64,000 bases of DNA from the NCBI GenBank assembly GCA_037043235.1, contig JAWRVZ010000630.1:1-64000 (forward strand), in the 5' to 3' direction. The DNA comes from Rhodeus uyekii. Its lineage: Eukaryota; Chordata; Actinopteri; Cypriniformes; Acheilognathidae. Every line of letters begins with the position of its first letter. Within the stretch, counting starts at the first letter, position 1. The notes beneath the pieces are model-generated. The model did not search any database. It saw only the letters and a program-made list of their open reading frames with translations, and was not told the origin of the DNA. Made by a program: the position numbers and the translations under genes. This document shows positions 1-11,241 of the stretch, piece by piece.

Positions 1-450
1 TCATGATTCTTCATGTTCATGATTCTTCATGTTCATGACTAACAAAGTCAGTGACAAACTCGATAATGTCGGTTCGTATATCATTCAAACGAAAGTTATA
101 TTATTGAAGATGATAAATATCGCAAACTCCAAGCCAAAATTGTGGATAATGCAAATAAAACCCCTGCAATGTTAAAAAATAAGTATTTTACAACCAATAA
201 ATAAATAGTCTATGCGTATCGCTGGGTATATTTATCTTTTCTGAGCGAGTGTGAATTAAAGTACTTATTCTACCTATACAACAAAGCTAAAGGCACACCT
301 TAAAAAAATGCTTTTCATTACTCTCTATATTTGCAGAAAACAATGTTTGGCATTGTGTGTACTATTTTTATCACATAAAATAATTATCATACTGTCAACA
401 TACTGTCATTTAAATATGTTCATTTTGAAAATACAGAAACTATATTATTA
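1..450. other. AT-rich intergenic DNA
   Basis: The window opens with about two copies of a 16 bp tandem unit (tcatgattcttcatgt, positions 1-40). The rest is AT-rich DNA in which I see no gene or classifiable repeat. Confidence 0.5.
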
Positions 451-628
451 CTTACTAGTAACAATTGAATTAGAGAGCTCTGTAATTAAAAATGAAAGAA
501 AGTCAATTGGGACATATGACTATGAAATCTTACTAGTAATAATTGAATTAGGGAGCTCTCTAATCATAATTATTACTAGTAAGAATTGAATTGTAGAGCT
601 CTATAATCGAATTCTTACCAGTAAAAAT
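449..628. repeat. Palindromic AT-rich repeat built on ttactagtaa / gagctc
   Basis: A near-palindromic unit recurs here. Each half starts near ttactagtaa, runs through aattgaatta and meets at a gagctc centre. The clearest palindrome spans about 529-583, and a second, overlapping one ends near 628 (cttaccagtaa). This looks like the hairpin core of a small non-autonomous DNA transposon. I see no TSD and do not assign a family. Confidence 0.6.
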
Positions 629-629
629 G

Positions 630-1250
630 CAACTATGACAAGCAAAGCTGGAACATTTTAAGCTAAAGCAGCCTGCCATGATCATTATCAGATTATTAAA
701 AAAACAGTACTATTTGAACAAGGTCTCTTTCATCATGATGATGTTCAGATGGACAGGAGAAATAGTTATATGAACCTAAAATGAAATAAAGGGAAATGTG
801 AAAGCCAAGTATGGTTAACCCATTCAAGTTATTGCACACACACCCGGAGCAGCGGGTAAACATTTTTGCTGTGATGTCTAGTGAGTCTTGTTCAAGAGGA
901 CTGTCACGACTCGATTCATACCAGAAACACGATTGGTATTGCGCATGTGCGAAATTGCTGCCACTTCCTGTCATTTTTATGACAACTACGTCCCTGTCAC
1001 AATTTGTTCTGCATGTATGTAATTTATAGTGATGTCACATGGTGGATAGTGACAGATATTATTGATGTAATAAAAATAAATCTTATTCTATAATCAGTTT
1101 TTTTCATTCAATTACAGACAAGTACTGTACAATGAAAACAATACAAGGCAAATACAAGGCATTGTAACACAATTCAGAGTATATAAAATGAAGAGTAAAA
1201 GCAACAACTGAAATAGAAAATGAACAAACAAATAAAGAAAATAAAAATAA
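630..1250. other. Non-coding, nothing recognised
   Basis: AT-rich sequence. The short open frames on both strands have no recognisable motif and I treat them as chance. Confidence 0.5.
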
Positions 1251-1253
1251 AAA

Positions 1254-1300
1254 TTATATATATATATATATATATAGATATATATATATATATATATATA
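1254..1300. repeat. (TA)n microsatellite
   Basis: Alternating TA tract with one TAGA interruption. A minus-strand open frame across it owes its length to the repeat. Confidence 0.9.
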
Positions 1301-1491
1301 TTCATAAAAAATAAAACTGCTATGTGATATATAAGGGCAGCTACATGAGTTTACAAATTTTGTTTTATTTATAAGATTCTTGTTTTGTGATCTTATGTTT
1401 GAAAATGTTTTGAAATACATTGCGAGGTCAGTGTTATAAAAGGTAATATATGAGGGATTCTCTGTCGATGTATAACGACTTCTTATTATGA

Positions 1492-1869
1492 ATGATATTA
1501 CCATTGTTTTATGTAAAATACCTGGAGAAAAAGGAGAAAAAATGTGTTTGTACAAAAGCAACTAGAACAGTAGTGCTTGTTTCTAATTTAATCAATGGTT
1601 CAGTAATTGAATTTTTCATGTTTACCAACTATTTGCAAAAGGTCTGCATATCTAGAGAATTTCTTTCAGAATATAATTTACCTGTAACTCCTAAAGAGTT
1701 TGCCACAGTTATGGATGCTATTCCATCTGACAAAAATAATACTTTATCTTTAAGATCAGCTCCCTTAACCGAACCTGTCAGCAGGCATATTGGGGAAATG
1801 TTTCACAGAGTCTCATATTGGATATCATATCATTTTAGTTGTAAAGATATATGGTTCATGCAACAATGA
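1492..1869 (+). other. Isolated 125-codon open frame, origin unknown
   Basis: An uninterrupted plus-strand frame starting at an ATG and encoding 125 residues. Residues about 45-100 have protein-like composition (for example LSEYNLPVTPKEFATVMDA), unlike the lysine/phenylalanine-rich noise in nearby frames. I recognise no domain, signal peptide or neighbouring splice site that would make it a gene. It could be a piece of an unlisted repeat's ORF or chance. Low confidence that it is coding. Confidence 0.2.
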
Positions 1870-1879
1870 TTTCTCCTCA

Positions 1880-3055
1880 CAAACAAAGTAAAAATAAATC
1901 AAAATTTCTCTTAAGAAAAATGTTAGATGTGATTTTGACAAAAATGTTCCTTTTGTCAGAACAGCTCTGAAACTCTTCTGCATTTGATTTGGTTGAGCTC
2001 TTATTCTTCTCAGCTCTGGAGAGACGTTATTTTTATATATTTTTTAAAGAGGATCCAAATGCCAGCTTTATAATAAACCTAATTCTCTTTCCATGTAGAT
2101 TTTATATTCATAAATGCAAATGTTTGTAAATGCAAATTTGTGTTAATTGTAAATCTATTTTTGTATTATTCTTTCCAGAGATAAAACATTATATACTTAC
2201 AATCTCCACTCCCGTTTCCACTAGCCTATTCAAACTTTTCACTGTATTTAATGTGTAATATGTATTCATTTGTGTAATGCCCTCTTCATTTATTATTATC
2301 ATTATTTAGTTGTTCTCTGTCTCTGCTTTGATCTATGGCATTGGTTGTTGTTGTTTTTTTCATTCTCTCTATTGATTCTTAACACATTAACATGCTCTAA
2401 TGTTGTTGTATAGTGTAAACTGAATGTTAAAAAAATAAACCAGCAAAGAAACAAACAAACAGACAGACAAAAAAACGTACGTGATAGCACATAAAGATAT
2501 TCTTTTGAGTTTTATGTACAAATTCAAGACTTTTTCTAAAAAATGAAACATTCCTGACAATCTTCCCTAACAAGTCTGAAAATTAAATGGGACTCTTCGA
2601 ATTTTAACGTAATATAAAAAGAAAAAATAATGAATGAAGAATGAAAAGAATTAATGATTTTATAAATAAATAATTGTATGTTTCTTAAATGCAGACATTT
2701 GTTAAAATATACTGAAATAAGTAACATATCTTTGGAAAATGAAATATTAAATGTAAACTAACACACACAATCCACACATAAACTACAAAATGTAGCCAAC
2801 ATAATCTACTTCAACACACAATCTAACCATAATGCCATGACTGCCTACATACAAATTTGATCTAAAGTGGTTGTTTCCACTAAGAAGTTTATTTTACGCA
2901 CTGAATTTCGTGCAAAAATAAATAATATGACTGATTAAACACCTAAGGACCGATATTTGTTTGCTTCAGGATCGTTTCACCCACCTGTAATGAAAGGGTG
3001 TTTCACAATCTTATAGAATTACTAAGGGCCCGTCCACACGGAGACGCGTATCACT
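1880..3055. other. AT-rich intergenic DNA
   Basis: No gene, clear repeat boundary or regulatory site is recognisable. Short homopolymer and CA-rich patches occur (for example near 2760-2800). Confidence 0.5.
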
Positions 3056-3059
3056 GTAT

Positions 3060-3396
3060 ACCAGGGGCGTAGCCAGAATTTTATTTTTGAGGGGGCCCAG
3101 CTTAAAATGAGGGAGCCTGAGCATAACGTAGTCGGTAGGATTCGAACCGGCGCGGGGAAACCCCAATGGATTTCTAGTCCATCGGGTTAACCTCTCAGCC
3201 AAAACTAGTTGTGGTGCAATGCGCAGCGCGCTATTTTTGACTTTGGGGGTGCGTTGCGGTTGCTTTGTACGACTGGTGAAATGTGTTTTCACTTTAGTTT
3301 TCACAGTCGCGATTTTAAACAATTGAAAATCAGAGGGGGCCGCACATGTAAATGAGGGGGCCCAGGCCCCCCCGTGACTAGGCCACAGATACGTAT
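3060..3396. repeat. Interspersed repeat carrying a tRNA-like core
   Basis: A G/C-rich island in AT-rich surroundings. It starts with caggggcgtagccagaattt and ends in a gggggcccaggcccccc stretch, with further gggggcc blocks inside. It holds the tRNA-Ser-like sequence annotated separately. Ends of the type CAGGGGCG... occur in hAT-like elements, but the two termini do not pair cleanly and I see no TSD, so the class is open. Confidence 0.45.
3127..3209 (-). pseudogene. tRNA-Ser(AGA)-like pseudogene
   Basis: On the minus strand the segment matches a vertebrate tRNA-Ser(AGA) over the anticodon arm (GGACTAGAAATCC), the long variable arm, the B box (GGTTCGAATCC) and the 3' acceptor side (ending CGACTACG). 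The 5' acceptor strand is changed (AACTAGTT instead of a complement of CGACTAC), and the D arm reads GGCTGAGAGGTTAACCC with substitutions. The acceptor stem cannot pair properly, so I call it a tRNA pseudogene or SINE head rather than a working tRNA. Confidence 0.7.
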
Positions 3397-3399
3397 GTT

Positions 3400-3835
3400 T
3401 CACTTTCGCTTTATGTATTTAATTAGTAGCCTATTTGCTTACTTATTACCAGTTTTCTTATTTAGCCCAACAGAAAGTATTATTATCTTTATGTAGCGTG
3501 TTTACATTTGAATCTATTTCTACAGGCTATTCCTCTTATAAAGAATCGTAAATATACTTTACTCCGCAAAACCTCTATTACGTCTATAATCGGCACACAA
3601 AATATTTCCTTCAGGACTACAGTCGCTTCACGACTACGAAAACATCCTCGACTGTACCAGTCAAAAACAGCTTCTTACCACTAAAGTGAATTTCGAAAGC
3701 AATTCTTTGCTTGAAAATGATTCTTCCTGAATTCCGCCATCTTGGATCGCAGGTACTTTCTGTTTCTTCCAACATCCCAACGGAATTCAACTTCATGGCA
3801 AGCCATTTTAGCTTTAACTGTTTTTTTTTGTGTGT
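3400..3835. other. Non-coding, nothing recognised
   Basis: Low-complexity and unique-looking sequence between the tRNA-bearing repeat and the BEL fragment. Short minus-strand open frames here show no family motif. Confidence 0.4.
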
Positions 3836-3839
3836 TTTT

Positions 3840-4830
3840 GTCACTACTGAGAAAGGGATAAAGTAGGTCCATTAGCCCAAAGATATTGTGCCAGTTCCTT
3901 TAAGGATTTTCCACGGGTTATGTTGTTTGCTTGGTTATTACCAGAATCCGCATACCTCCAGGAACTAACATCTGTGATGGATTGAATTTCAGCAATTTGA
4001 GTTCCTACAAAGACTTTATACCTACAGGAGTCAGCTAGCAGCCAGCGAAGGACAAAGGTTGAGTCTGACCAGAAAACGACTTACCAGTTATCACTTATGG
4101 TGACTGTGAGTTCTGTTTTGGAGGACTTTAGCTGTTTGTAGTAAGTGCTGCACTCAGTTCATGTCGTGTCATTGCCAATTGTTTCCTGGGGGCTATGAAC
4201 GGGCCAGCACAAATAAAAGGTGTGCATGACTATCTTTGTCTTCTGTGCGCACATATGATACTGACTCGTATGCTCTATTAGAGGCATCACAGAAGTTGTG
4301 TAAGTCTGGTGAATGTTTCATTATGTACTTGAGGTACCCAGGTTTGCCATCTGTTAGACATCAGCCAGTCAGACTCAGTGAGGTCATCCGATCCCACATG
4401 AATTTTCCACAGATCCTGAATGAGTATCTTGGCTTGAGTAGTGAATCGAATTAGGTAGCCAAGAGCGTCATACTATGATGCTGAAACCTTGATGATATTT
4501 CTCAATGTTGGTTTGAGAATTTCTACTTGGCGAGGTTTGTATCCAAAAAAAAAATCACTGAGACAATTCCATCAAAATCCAAGTGTGCCATCTAAAAGAT
4601 CTGGACACTTTTGGGATAACCATAGGTGGAAGTGCATTATGCTTCAGAAAGGTTTGGGTCTTTGGCAAGTCTCCATTCAGTGCTGTGAAGGCTTGCCAGC
4701 ACTGCTTCCTTTGTGACTTTTATGGTGATAGCATTTGGTCATTTAAGCAAAGAAGTGTCATATCTTAGAATACTGACCACCTTTACCCTATAGTAGTGCA
4801 TGTTTGGAGTAGTGTCAAAATATGCTAGCA
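3840..4830 (-). pseudogene. BEL/Pao retrotransposon pol fragment (RT start, RNase H, connection), decayed
   Basis: Read on the minus strand this is broken BEL/Pao polyprotein. At about 4250-4290 it reads FCDASNRAYES, the start of a BEL-type RNase H. At about 4020-4090 comes FWSDSTFVLRWLLADS, with the RNase H aspartate. At about 3870-4010 comes a connection segment containing SSWRYADSGNNQANNITRGK. The 4600-4830 part encodes the RT-proximal KEAVLASLHSTEWRLAKDPN with stops. The RT palm is missing between the blocks. This family differs from the intact BEL element at 30.6-36.1 kb. A related fragment lies at 36.34-37.43 kb at the matching edge of the second segmental copy, so the insertion probably predates the duplication. 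Confidence 0.8.
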
Positions 4831-4869
4831 GTCCGTCCACGGTCATTGTCCAAAAAAAAAAAAAGCATT

Positions 4870-6990
4870 ACAGATTTACAGGCTGTTCACTTATTTCTTC
4901 ATGATAAATAATTCTAAACGTGAAGACATCATACTTTTTGTTTATTTTTCAACACTTTGAAAACAATTTTTCACAACACTTTCCGTTTCCTTGAACCATG
5001 GTCAGACTTGGCACATGCTTTTCTGTTTCTTGAAAACAAATCCTGATTTAATTCTGTGAAAATAATTAAGCATGTGTTCCACAGATATGCATAGTCTCCT
5101 CCTCTTATCTGTAAAAAAGGTATGTATGTCAACACCAAAATAGCCTGTGTAATATGTTTTTCCACTTTGGTCTTTGGATTTCCACTGCACTACTGGTGAA
5201 GCTGAACCAAATGGTCTCTCAATCGTGGGGTTTTGAAAGAGTGAATCATTTTGTGACAAAACACACAAAGAGATGAATCTCAATTGGGATAAAACACCAT
5301 GTCCATTTTGGTAGAGGTAATGACAAGATAGCTTCATAGCTTGACTATTAAACTCAGTTATCACAGTATGATACTCTTTCACACATCAATGTAATGAGGT
5401 GATAACACACTTCTGCAAGTCTAAACAGGTAATTCTGTACACGTGAGCCGTTAACGTTCACTCAGCTACGATACAACTTACAACGGCAAAGAATAACAAT
5501 ATAACAGCAAACACATCTTAACAGAACAATAGCACTGTTTTTTAAGAAAAGACACAAAACATTTGTTGCGTTTCCCTCGCTCTCTGTATTAAGAGTGGAG
5601 GAAGGGAACCCGTGTGTGTCTGTTAATAACTCTCCATGCTCACGTACTCCCTGCTGGAGTCTTTCGGTACTGCATCTTGAACATTAGTTTTACCTGTTAC
5701 ACTGACAGCTATCTCAAGCTATCGTATCCCCTCAGATTCAATATTTCTATTATGTTCAATAGCTTTTGTCAAAGCTGATCACTGCAGTTTCAGAAATTCG
5801 CTCCACACAGTGTTGCCAGATTGGACTGAAGATTTCCAGCCCAACTACAACTTAAAACCCACCCATTTAAAAAAATACCAGCCCAAAGTGCATACCCACC
5901 CAATCTGGCAACACTGGCTCCACACAGCTGCTTTTTCATCTGACCCGCACTCTCTCTCTTCACTGCACGCCCACGCGACCTGGATGCGCTGCTCCTATTG
6001 GCTCTTAGAGGAGTCTGTCACTGCAGCACAACCAGTGATTGGATGAAACTCTTTTTCATCTGAAACAGTCATTTTACTCAACGTTGTTCCTTTCCTGGAA
6101 ACCTAGGTCAACCAGGTTACAATCTAGTTTGATGCTTTGGCAGAACACTTGGCATTTCTCTTCTTGAGTGATGAGGTGAATTCTGTGAAGAGTTTGAATA
6201 AAAGATTTAACCAATGCTCAGTTAATGGCCAATTATCTTCTTTAAAACTTTCAATGACTGAATTTTTAAAGTTGGTCACATACTGTAAATGTTTGAAATG
6301 TTCATACTGATCTTTGCTAAACAAATAAAAAACACATTTCTAAGTGCTGAAGAGAGAATAAAAAAACTTAAAGCCTTGACAAAGGACATAAAATAAAATG
6401 ATACAAACATCCAGAGAGACTTTATATTTTTCAGTATTACCCTTTCTATTGCTTGGTCATAGAAGTTTTAGATCCTAATATATCAGTTAAAAGGAAGAAC
6501 TAGCCTCTATCTATCTATCCATCCATCCATCCATCTATCCTCAAACTGCTTGTCTATAGGTGATGCTCAACCTACCCAGTGTCTCAAGATGAAGGAATCT
6601 CAGGGGTTTTACTGAGTACTATAAGAGGTCTCATTGAGTCTGGTGATGCCTGTAAAAAGTTAAGGAAGATTTAATTAATACAAAATATTTTTAATGCAAT
6701 GGTTTTATCAAATCTCTGTACTTCGCTTTGAGTACTCATGTTTAAAAGGGTTAATAATTGCATGTACTTAGAATGATGCAGAATGGTGTGTTCTGCTTGC
6801 ATTCAGGCACAGCACAGAGTTTGGCAAACATACACTTTTTCTACTCTCATTAGCTTCTCGAGGAATTAGAAATAATAGTTTATTCTCTTTCATCCTTATT
6901 ATCTCAATGTGATTGGTGTGGATCAAGTTTCTGAACAAAGAATAAATCCAAACCTGTTATATATCATTAAATATTTTGTTAAATCAATTG
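4870..6990. repeat. Segmental duplication, copy 1 (downstream flank of receptor gene A)
   Basis: About 2 kb matching 37,470-40,860 in the same orientation, for example around 4981 versus 37,561, 5398 versus 39,350, and 6117 versus 39,946. Identity by eye is high, broken mainly by TE insertions private to one copy. It lies 3' of the minus-strand receptor genes, so part may be 3' UTR. I see no other gene in it. Confidence 0.8.
5808..5916. mobile_element. 109 bp hAT-like MITE
   Basis: The terminal inverted repeats are cagtgttgccag and ctggcaacactg. It is flanked by a perfect 8 bp target-site duplication, gctccaca (5800-5807 and 5917-5924). The second segmental copy has the uninterrupted sequence with one gctccaca near 39,750, a natural empty site. 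The insertion therefore postdates the duplication or was lost from the other copy. Confidence 0.85.
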
Positions 6991-6992
6991 TT

Positions 6993-9900
6993 TCATAAAC
7001 AGATACATAATTCACTCACAGGTTCAGTGTCACCATGGCTTTGCATAGAACCGCACTCCTGTATTGGTAGTCGGGGATTATGTTCTAAAACATAAAACAA
7101 AAATATTAACGCTTGCAAAACATGTTAAAATTGTATTTGATTTTTTATTACTATAGTCTTACCCATTTCATTAATCAGTCTTTGCTTTTTTAATTTAAAA
7201 TAATAAAATATTGAAATCCCGATAGCAGTCACCAAAACAACAGCAGTAACTGTGACTCCAACAATGATCCCAGTTGAAGCTGAACTCCCACATTCAGCAT
7301 CAGATGACACTGTTCCTGGTTTTATTTCTGTAAGTCCTTTAGTCTCACATCTTTAAAGAAGAGCAATATTAGAATGTATGGACTTTGACAAGGTCATTTA
7401 ACTTCTGTACATCTATGGTAATCACTTACTTTGAATGTGGTTGACAGATAGAGAAAGTGCCGTTTGAGTAAGTGCCTTCTGCACAGTTACCACAATCAGT
7501 ATCAGTAAATGCTGTTCCTGTACCAACATTAAGATAAAGATGGTCTGATATTATTCTCCCTTTTTGGCTATTGTTCATGTTCTCCTGTTAAGTAAAAACA
7601 CAGATACACACACCTGCTTGTCTGATATATTGTCCAGGACGACATTCAGAGTGTTTCACAGCAAATCTACAGCGGTCTTTATTTTGATCAATGCAGTAGA
7701 ATCCCTCCTGTGCTTCACAAACAGTATCTGCAGAGCGTGTGCAGCTTCTCTTTACTCTTAGTCCTTGTCCTGTGAAAAAAACATTAAACCTTCTTATAGA
7801 AATAAAAGTACTCTATTTTTTTATTTCAAGTATATACTCAAATATACTCACCTGCATCACACACAGAGCAAGGAAAACAGTTATTTACACCATTGGGTTC
7901 ATCTGTATAAGTTGATGGAGAACATGGAACGCAAGTGGTGCTGGTATCTATAGTGCAATGCCAATAAACACGGTTTCCTACAAACATAAAAAATGTTTTT
8001 AAAGATATACTTCACAATAGCTTTAAATATTACGAGTTCCCTAAACCAGTGGTCCCCAACCTTTTTTGCACCGCGGACCAGACAACATTTGATAATTTTA
8101 CCGTGGACCGGAGCGATACTCCACTGAACTGTTGACGCGGAGAGGCAAAACACACCTCCTCATCGCCAAAGCTACAGCGCCACAGCCACTTGCATCCGCT
8201 CAACTCCACTACGTAAATTGGAAATAATATAATTTCCTTGGCCGGGCCGATAACATTTGATCCATAGACCGGTCCACGAATCCAATCCGTGGTCCGGTAC
8301 CATTTCATCTGCAGACCGGGGGTTGGGGACCACTGCCCTAAACCACACAAGTAATGTTCCATGTCATTATATCACACTGTTTTCTCCACATGCATCAAAA
8401 GAATCATATGACTCAATATATGATTGCAATCTCAAATAAGCATATGACCTCACATTTGTATGTGATTACTAGTTTCAGTTTTCACATGCAAGTTACAGCC
8501 AAACATAAAATATGTTTTTCAATAGTCTTTTTACAAGTGTTTTTCTTAAACCTGTGTTAATGCCAATTGCATACGTTTTAGTATGTGGTGCGTATTTTCA
8601 TTGGAATTTTAATATTTCACCCTCATTGCTTTTAATAATTTTTCACACTAAGTACACAAAAATGTACTCATTGAATTCTGCAATGTAAAGCTGTGATTTT
8701 TCGTCCCAGGGTCATTTAACTGTAAAATGACGCAGCTTTCATTCTGTTGGAAAGACTTCAAAATTAAAATCTGTAAAACAAACAAACAATTTACCAGGTG
8801 GCACCACTTTTGGAGTTTCAGCCTATAAAGCAAATACTCATACATTTTCTTTCTTTCTAGTTTTCGGCTTTCGAGTCAATAGGACAAATTATACACCCAT
8901 GTGTGGTTGTGTTGATGTAAGTGTCAGAATCTGGTTGAGAGAAAGAAATTATACTGTACTGCAAATTAAACTGCTGGTTTTACCAGTGGAGTTTTGATGG
9001 TATCTAATGGAAAAGGTTTGGTTCTGCATACACACAAAATCTTACTGAAAGCCAATTATTTGAGATATCATCCTCAAATTTGTAACACAACTTTTTAACA
9101 TAAAACACACAATTGTTCATATACAGTGGAACCTGGTTATGTTGACGGCCTCGGGGGTTGCAAAAAAGCGTTGAGATAACGAGGATCGAGATAACCAACA
9201 GCCAATATGGCTCTTTAAATGTTTGAGTTTGAGTGTGCTAGTATAAACCCTGGTGTGTGTGTTATGGTTTCTGCCTGTGTGTGTGCTATTCTGCCTGTGT
9301 ATGTGCTGGTTTCTACCAGCTGGTGTGCTGGTTACGATGGTTTTGCGGCTGCACGGCACTGTGTTGCAAGAGTGAGTAAAGCGTCATTCAGTGAGCGACC
9401 GTACAGACAGTGATGCACGGGCAATGCAAACTCAGCGCATGCGCAATATATCAGGGTTCGCGACATAAAAGAATCGACATAACCGATTAAAAAATGCTAA
9501 GAAAAATAGGGAGTTTGGCGGTTCCACTTCAAAAACATCGACATAACCGGGTTGCTGAGATAACCAAGGTCGAGATAAGTGGGTTCCACTGGATATGGCT
9601 TTGATTTTCTACCAATTTTTGAGTTCAACATATTTGTATAAAATATATAAAATTGGTCATAAGTAAGTTTTAAAACAGAATGACAGTTTTTCTGACAAAG
9701 ATATTTTTGTCCTCTATGGACCTCAGAGTAGTGTTGTAGTACTCAAGTAAAATGTTGTAGTACTCATTTGTAAAAGTCTTGGTCTTGTCTCATCTGTAGA
9801 CATTTTGTCGCATTTGTACTCGGTCTTGTCTTGGTCTCTTGATTGCTAAAATGCGATCAATAGCATATTTAGGGCCCACGCCCTGAAAGGGCGAAGATCC

Positions 9901-11241
9901 TATTGGTTCCTATTTGGGATGATTCTTATTTTTTTGTAATTAGTTCCCAAACTCCAAAGGAGCCCTGTTATTTTCCAAAATCCTTTTGTTTGTGTTTGTT
10001 GTAGGAGACCAATCACATGGATGTGACTGTTGTGAGTTAAAGTCATACTACCACTAACTGGCAGCAGAAAATGTTTTTCCTCCTCTCTCTGTGTGTGTGT
10101 GTTTTACTATCTTGAGTTTTTGGAGACAAATTTTGCCTCCAGTCCTAATTCATTTTTTGGCCACTGACAGCATAGTATTGTACAATTAGTTTGACAATTA
10201 GATTAATAAATAATAAAGATAAATAGTTATGTACTCTTAATTTTTAACTGAACACTAAACAGAACTATGATACTATATCACTATTCAGGCAGAACTAATT
10301 TTGATATTTAAGTTACAACTCATCATCTATCATTTGGGATTTTGTGTACTGAATTTTCCTGACAGGGGCGTAACAGAATTGTACATGTAGCTTTTGTGCA
10401 ACTCAATCAGTAGAGCATTGGTGTTTACAACACCAAGGTCATGGGTTCGATCCCAGAGAAAGCAAGACCTGATTCAATGTGTTCCTTGAATGCAATGTAA
10501 GTCACTTTGGATAAAAGCGTCTGCCAAATGCCTAAAATGTAAACAGGTTTTTATTTATTAATATAATAAAATAGAAGAAAAAATAAAGCAGTAGCTAATT
10601 TCACATGTTTTATTGGTACATAATGATGGTTTCAGTTTTCTATAGGTTTTCTATATTCAAAATGTTATTTTTAAAACATTATTTATGCAGGTGTACCAAT
10701 TCAGTCACCTCTTCAACATAAAGATTATTTGTATTGTTTGTGATTTAAATGGAAACAGCTCTATGGTGTCTTATTATTATAACTGTATTTATTGATTAAA
10801 AATGAGACATTTCTCAGACAGTAGATATGGAACTTTTAGAGGTGTGCTGGTCTGCTCTTGGTCTTGGCTCGGACTCATCCTGACTTGGTCTTTGTCACAA
10901 CCCCACAAAGTCTTGGTCTCAGTTTAGGTGGTCTTGACTACAACACTACTTCAGAGTAACATTGAGTAACACATATTAGTAACACATATTTTTGCTTAAA
11001 AAGCTGGAAAGTGTCTTTGAGCTTTCTCACTTGGTTCACAATTAAGTTAGTTGCCCTGCAGAACCCAACATTTCACAATGTATACTGTACCTGGAGCACA
11101 CATGGGGCAGCATTCTCCATTAACCTCATATTCAGCACGAGCACAGGCACTCACGGTGAGAAATAGTTTGTAAAATATTAATAAGATAAATCCTAGCTTA
11201 ATCATGTTCAATAAAGTGAAGTGCAGATTTATTTGGTCCAT
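6993..11241 (-). CDS. Receptor gene A: TNFRSF14 (HVEM)-like TNF-receptor-superfamily protein, six exons
   Basis: A type I membrane receptor of the TNF-receptor superfamily. Exons on the minus strand: 1, 11,091-11,205 (signal peptide MIKLGFILLIFYKLFLTVSA, then CARAEYEVNGECCPMCAPG); 2, 7852-7977; 3, 7614-7769; 4, 7430-7517; 5, 7163-7350; 6, 6993-7084 ending TGA. All junctions have AG acceptors and GT donors and keep one frame, giving about 240 residues. Exons 1-5 carry cysteine-rich domains (for example STTCVPCSPSTYTDEPNG and GLRVKRSCTRSADTVC), and exon 4 has an NGT glycosylation site. Exon 5 holds the transmembrane helix (GIIVGVTVTAVVLVTAIGIS). Exon 6 encodes a short tail with PIQEC, a PxQE TRAF-binding-type motif. 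An upstream in-frame ATG at 11,241 is conserved in gene C, but the second ATG gives the better signal peptide. Exon 6 might instead splice at GTGAGT (7009-7014) into an unseen exon. The HVEM-like call rests on domain order and motif likeness to fish TNFRSF14; CD40-like is the alternative. Confidence 0.85.
8047..8335. mobile_element. hAT-type MITE in intron 1 of gene A
   Basis: 289 bp element with termini cagtggtccccaacc and ggttggggaccactg. It is flanked by a perfect 8 bp TSD, ccctaaac (8039-8046 and 8336-8343). The corresponding intron stretch of gene C (about 42,480-42,510) lacks it. The TIR is of the CAGTGGTCCCCAACC kind known from vertebrate hAT elements. Confidence 0.9.
8345..9120. other. 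Intron 1 of gene A, partly a dispersed repeat
   Basis: AT-rich intron sequence. The part from about 8830 to 9120 recurs inverted at about 56,960-57,250, including the blocks around ggctttcgagtcaat and tttgagatatca. No exon signals seen. Confidence 0.5.
9124..9592. mobile_element. Tigger/pogo-like MITE
   Basis: Begins cagtggaacctggttatgtt after a TA and ends gataagtgggttccactg, the TIR type of the Tigger branch of Tc1/mariner. The interior repeats the subterminal motif (gacataaccg, gagataacc). The right-hand TA is one substitution away (gata). The inverted relative at about 57,000 has continuous sequence where this element sits, which supports the insertion. Confidence 0.8.
9729..10948. mobile_element. 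hAT-like DNA transposon, non-autonomous (tagtgttgtag family)
   Basis: Ends tagtgttgtagtactcaag and cttgactacaacacta. The 8 bp TSD is cctcagag / cttcagag (9721-9728, 10,949-10,956) with one mismatch. Subterminal tracts repeat gtcttggtctt and its complement. Members or pieces of this family recur at 13,648-15,428, 25,920-26,130, 47,927-48,016 with 54,407-54,510, and near 55,660. No transposase ORF is visible. A tRNA-derived SINE sits inside at about 10,390-10,545. Confidence 0.75.
10390..10545 (+). mobile_element. tRNA-derived SINE (HAmo/V-SINE-like)
   Basis: The tRNA-like head has A-box (aatcagtagagcattgg) and B-box (gggttcgatcccag) pol III promoter motifs. The tail is the conserved fish 3' segment gtaagtcactttggataaaa followed by gcgtctgccaaatgc. 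This tail is shared by several cyprinid SINEs and their partner L2-type LINE. It is nested in the hAT-like element. Confidence 0.85.

Noticed and set aside
1112..1561. 149-codon minus-strand open frame
   Set aside because: It runs through the (TA)n tract as repeated IY codons and is otherwise phenylalanine/leucine-rich. It is a microsatellite by-product.
3127..3209. Functional tRNA-Ser gene
   Set aside because: The 5' acceptor strand cannot pair with the 3' strand, and the sequence sits inside an interspersed repeat.
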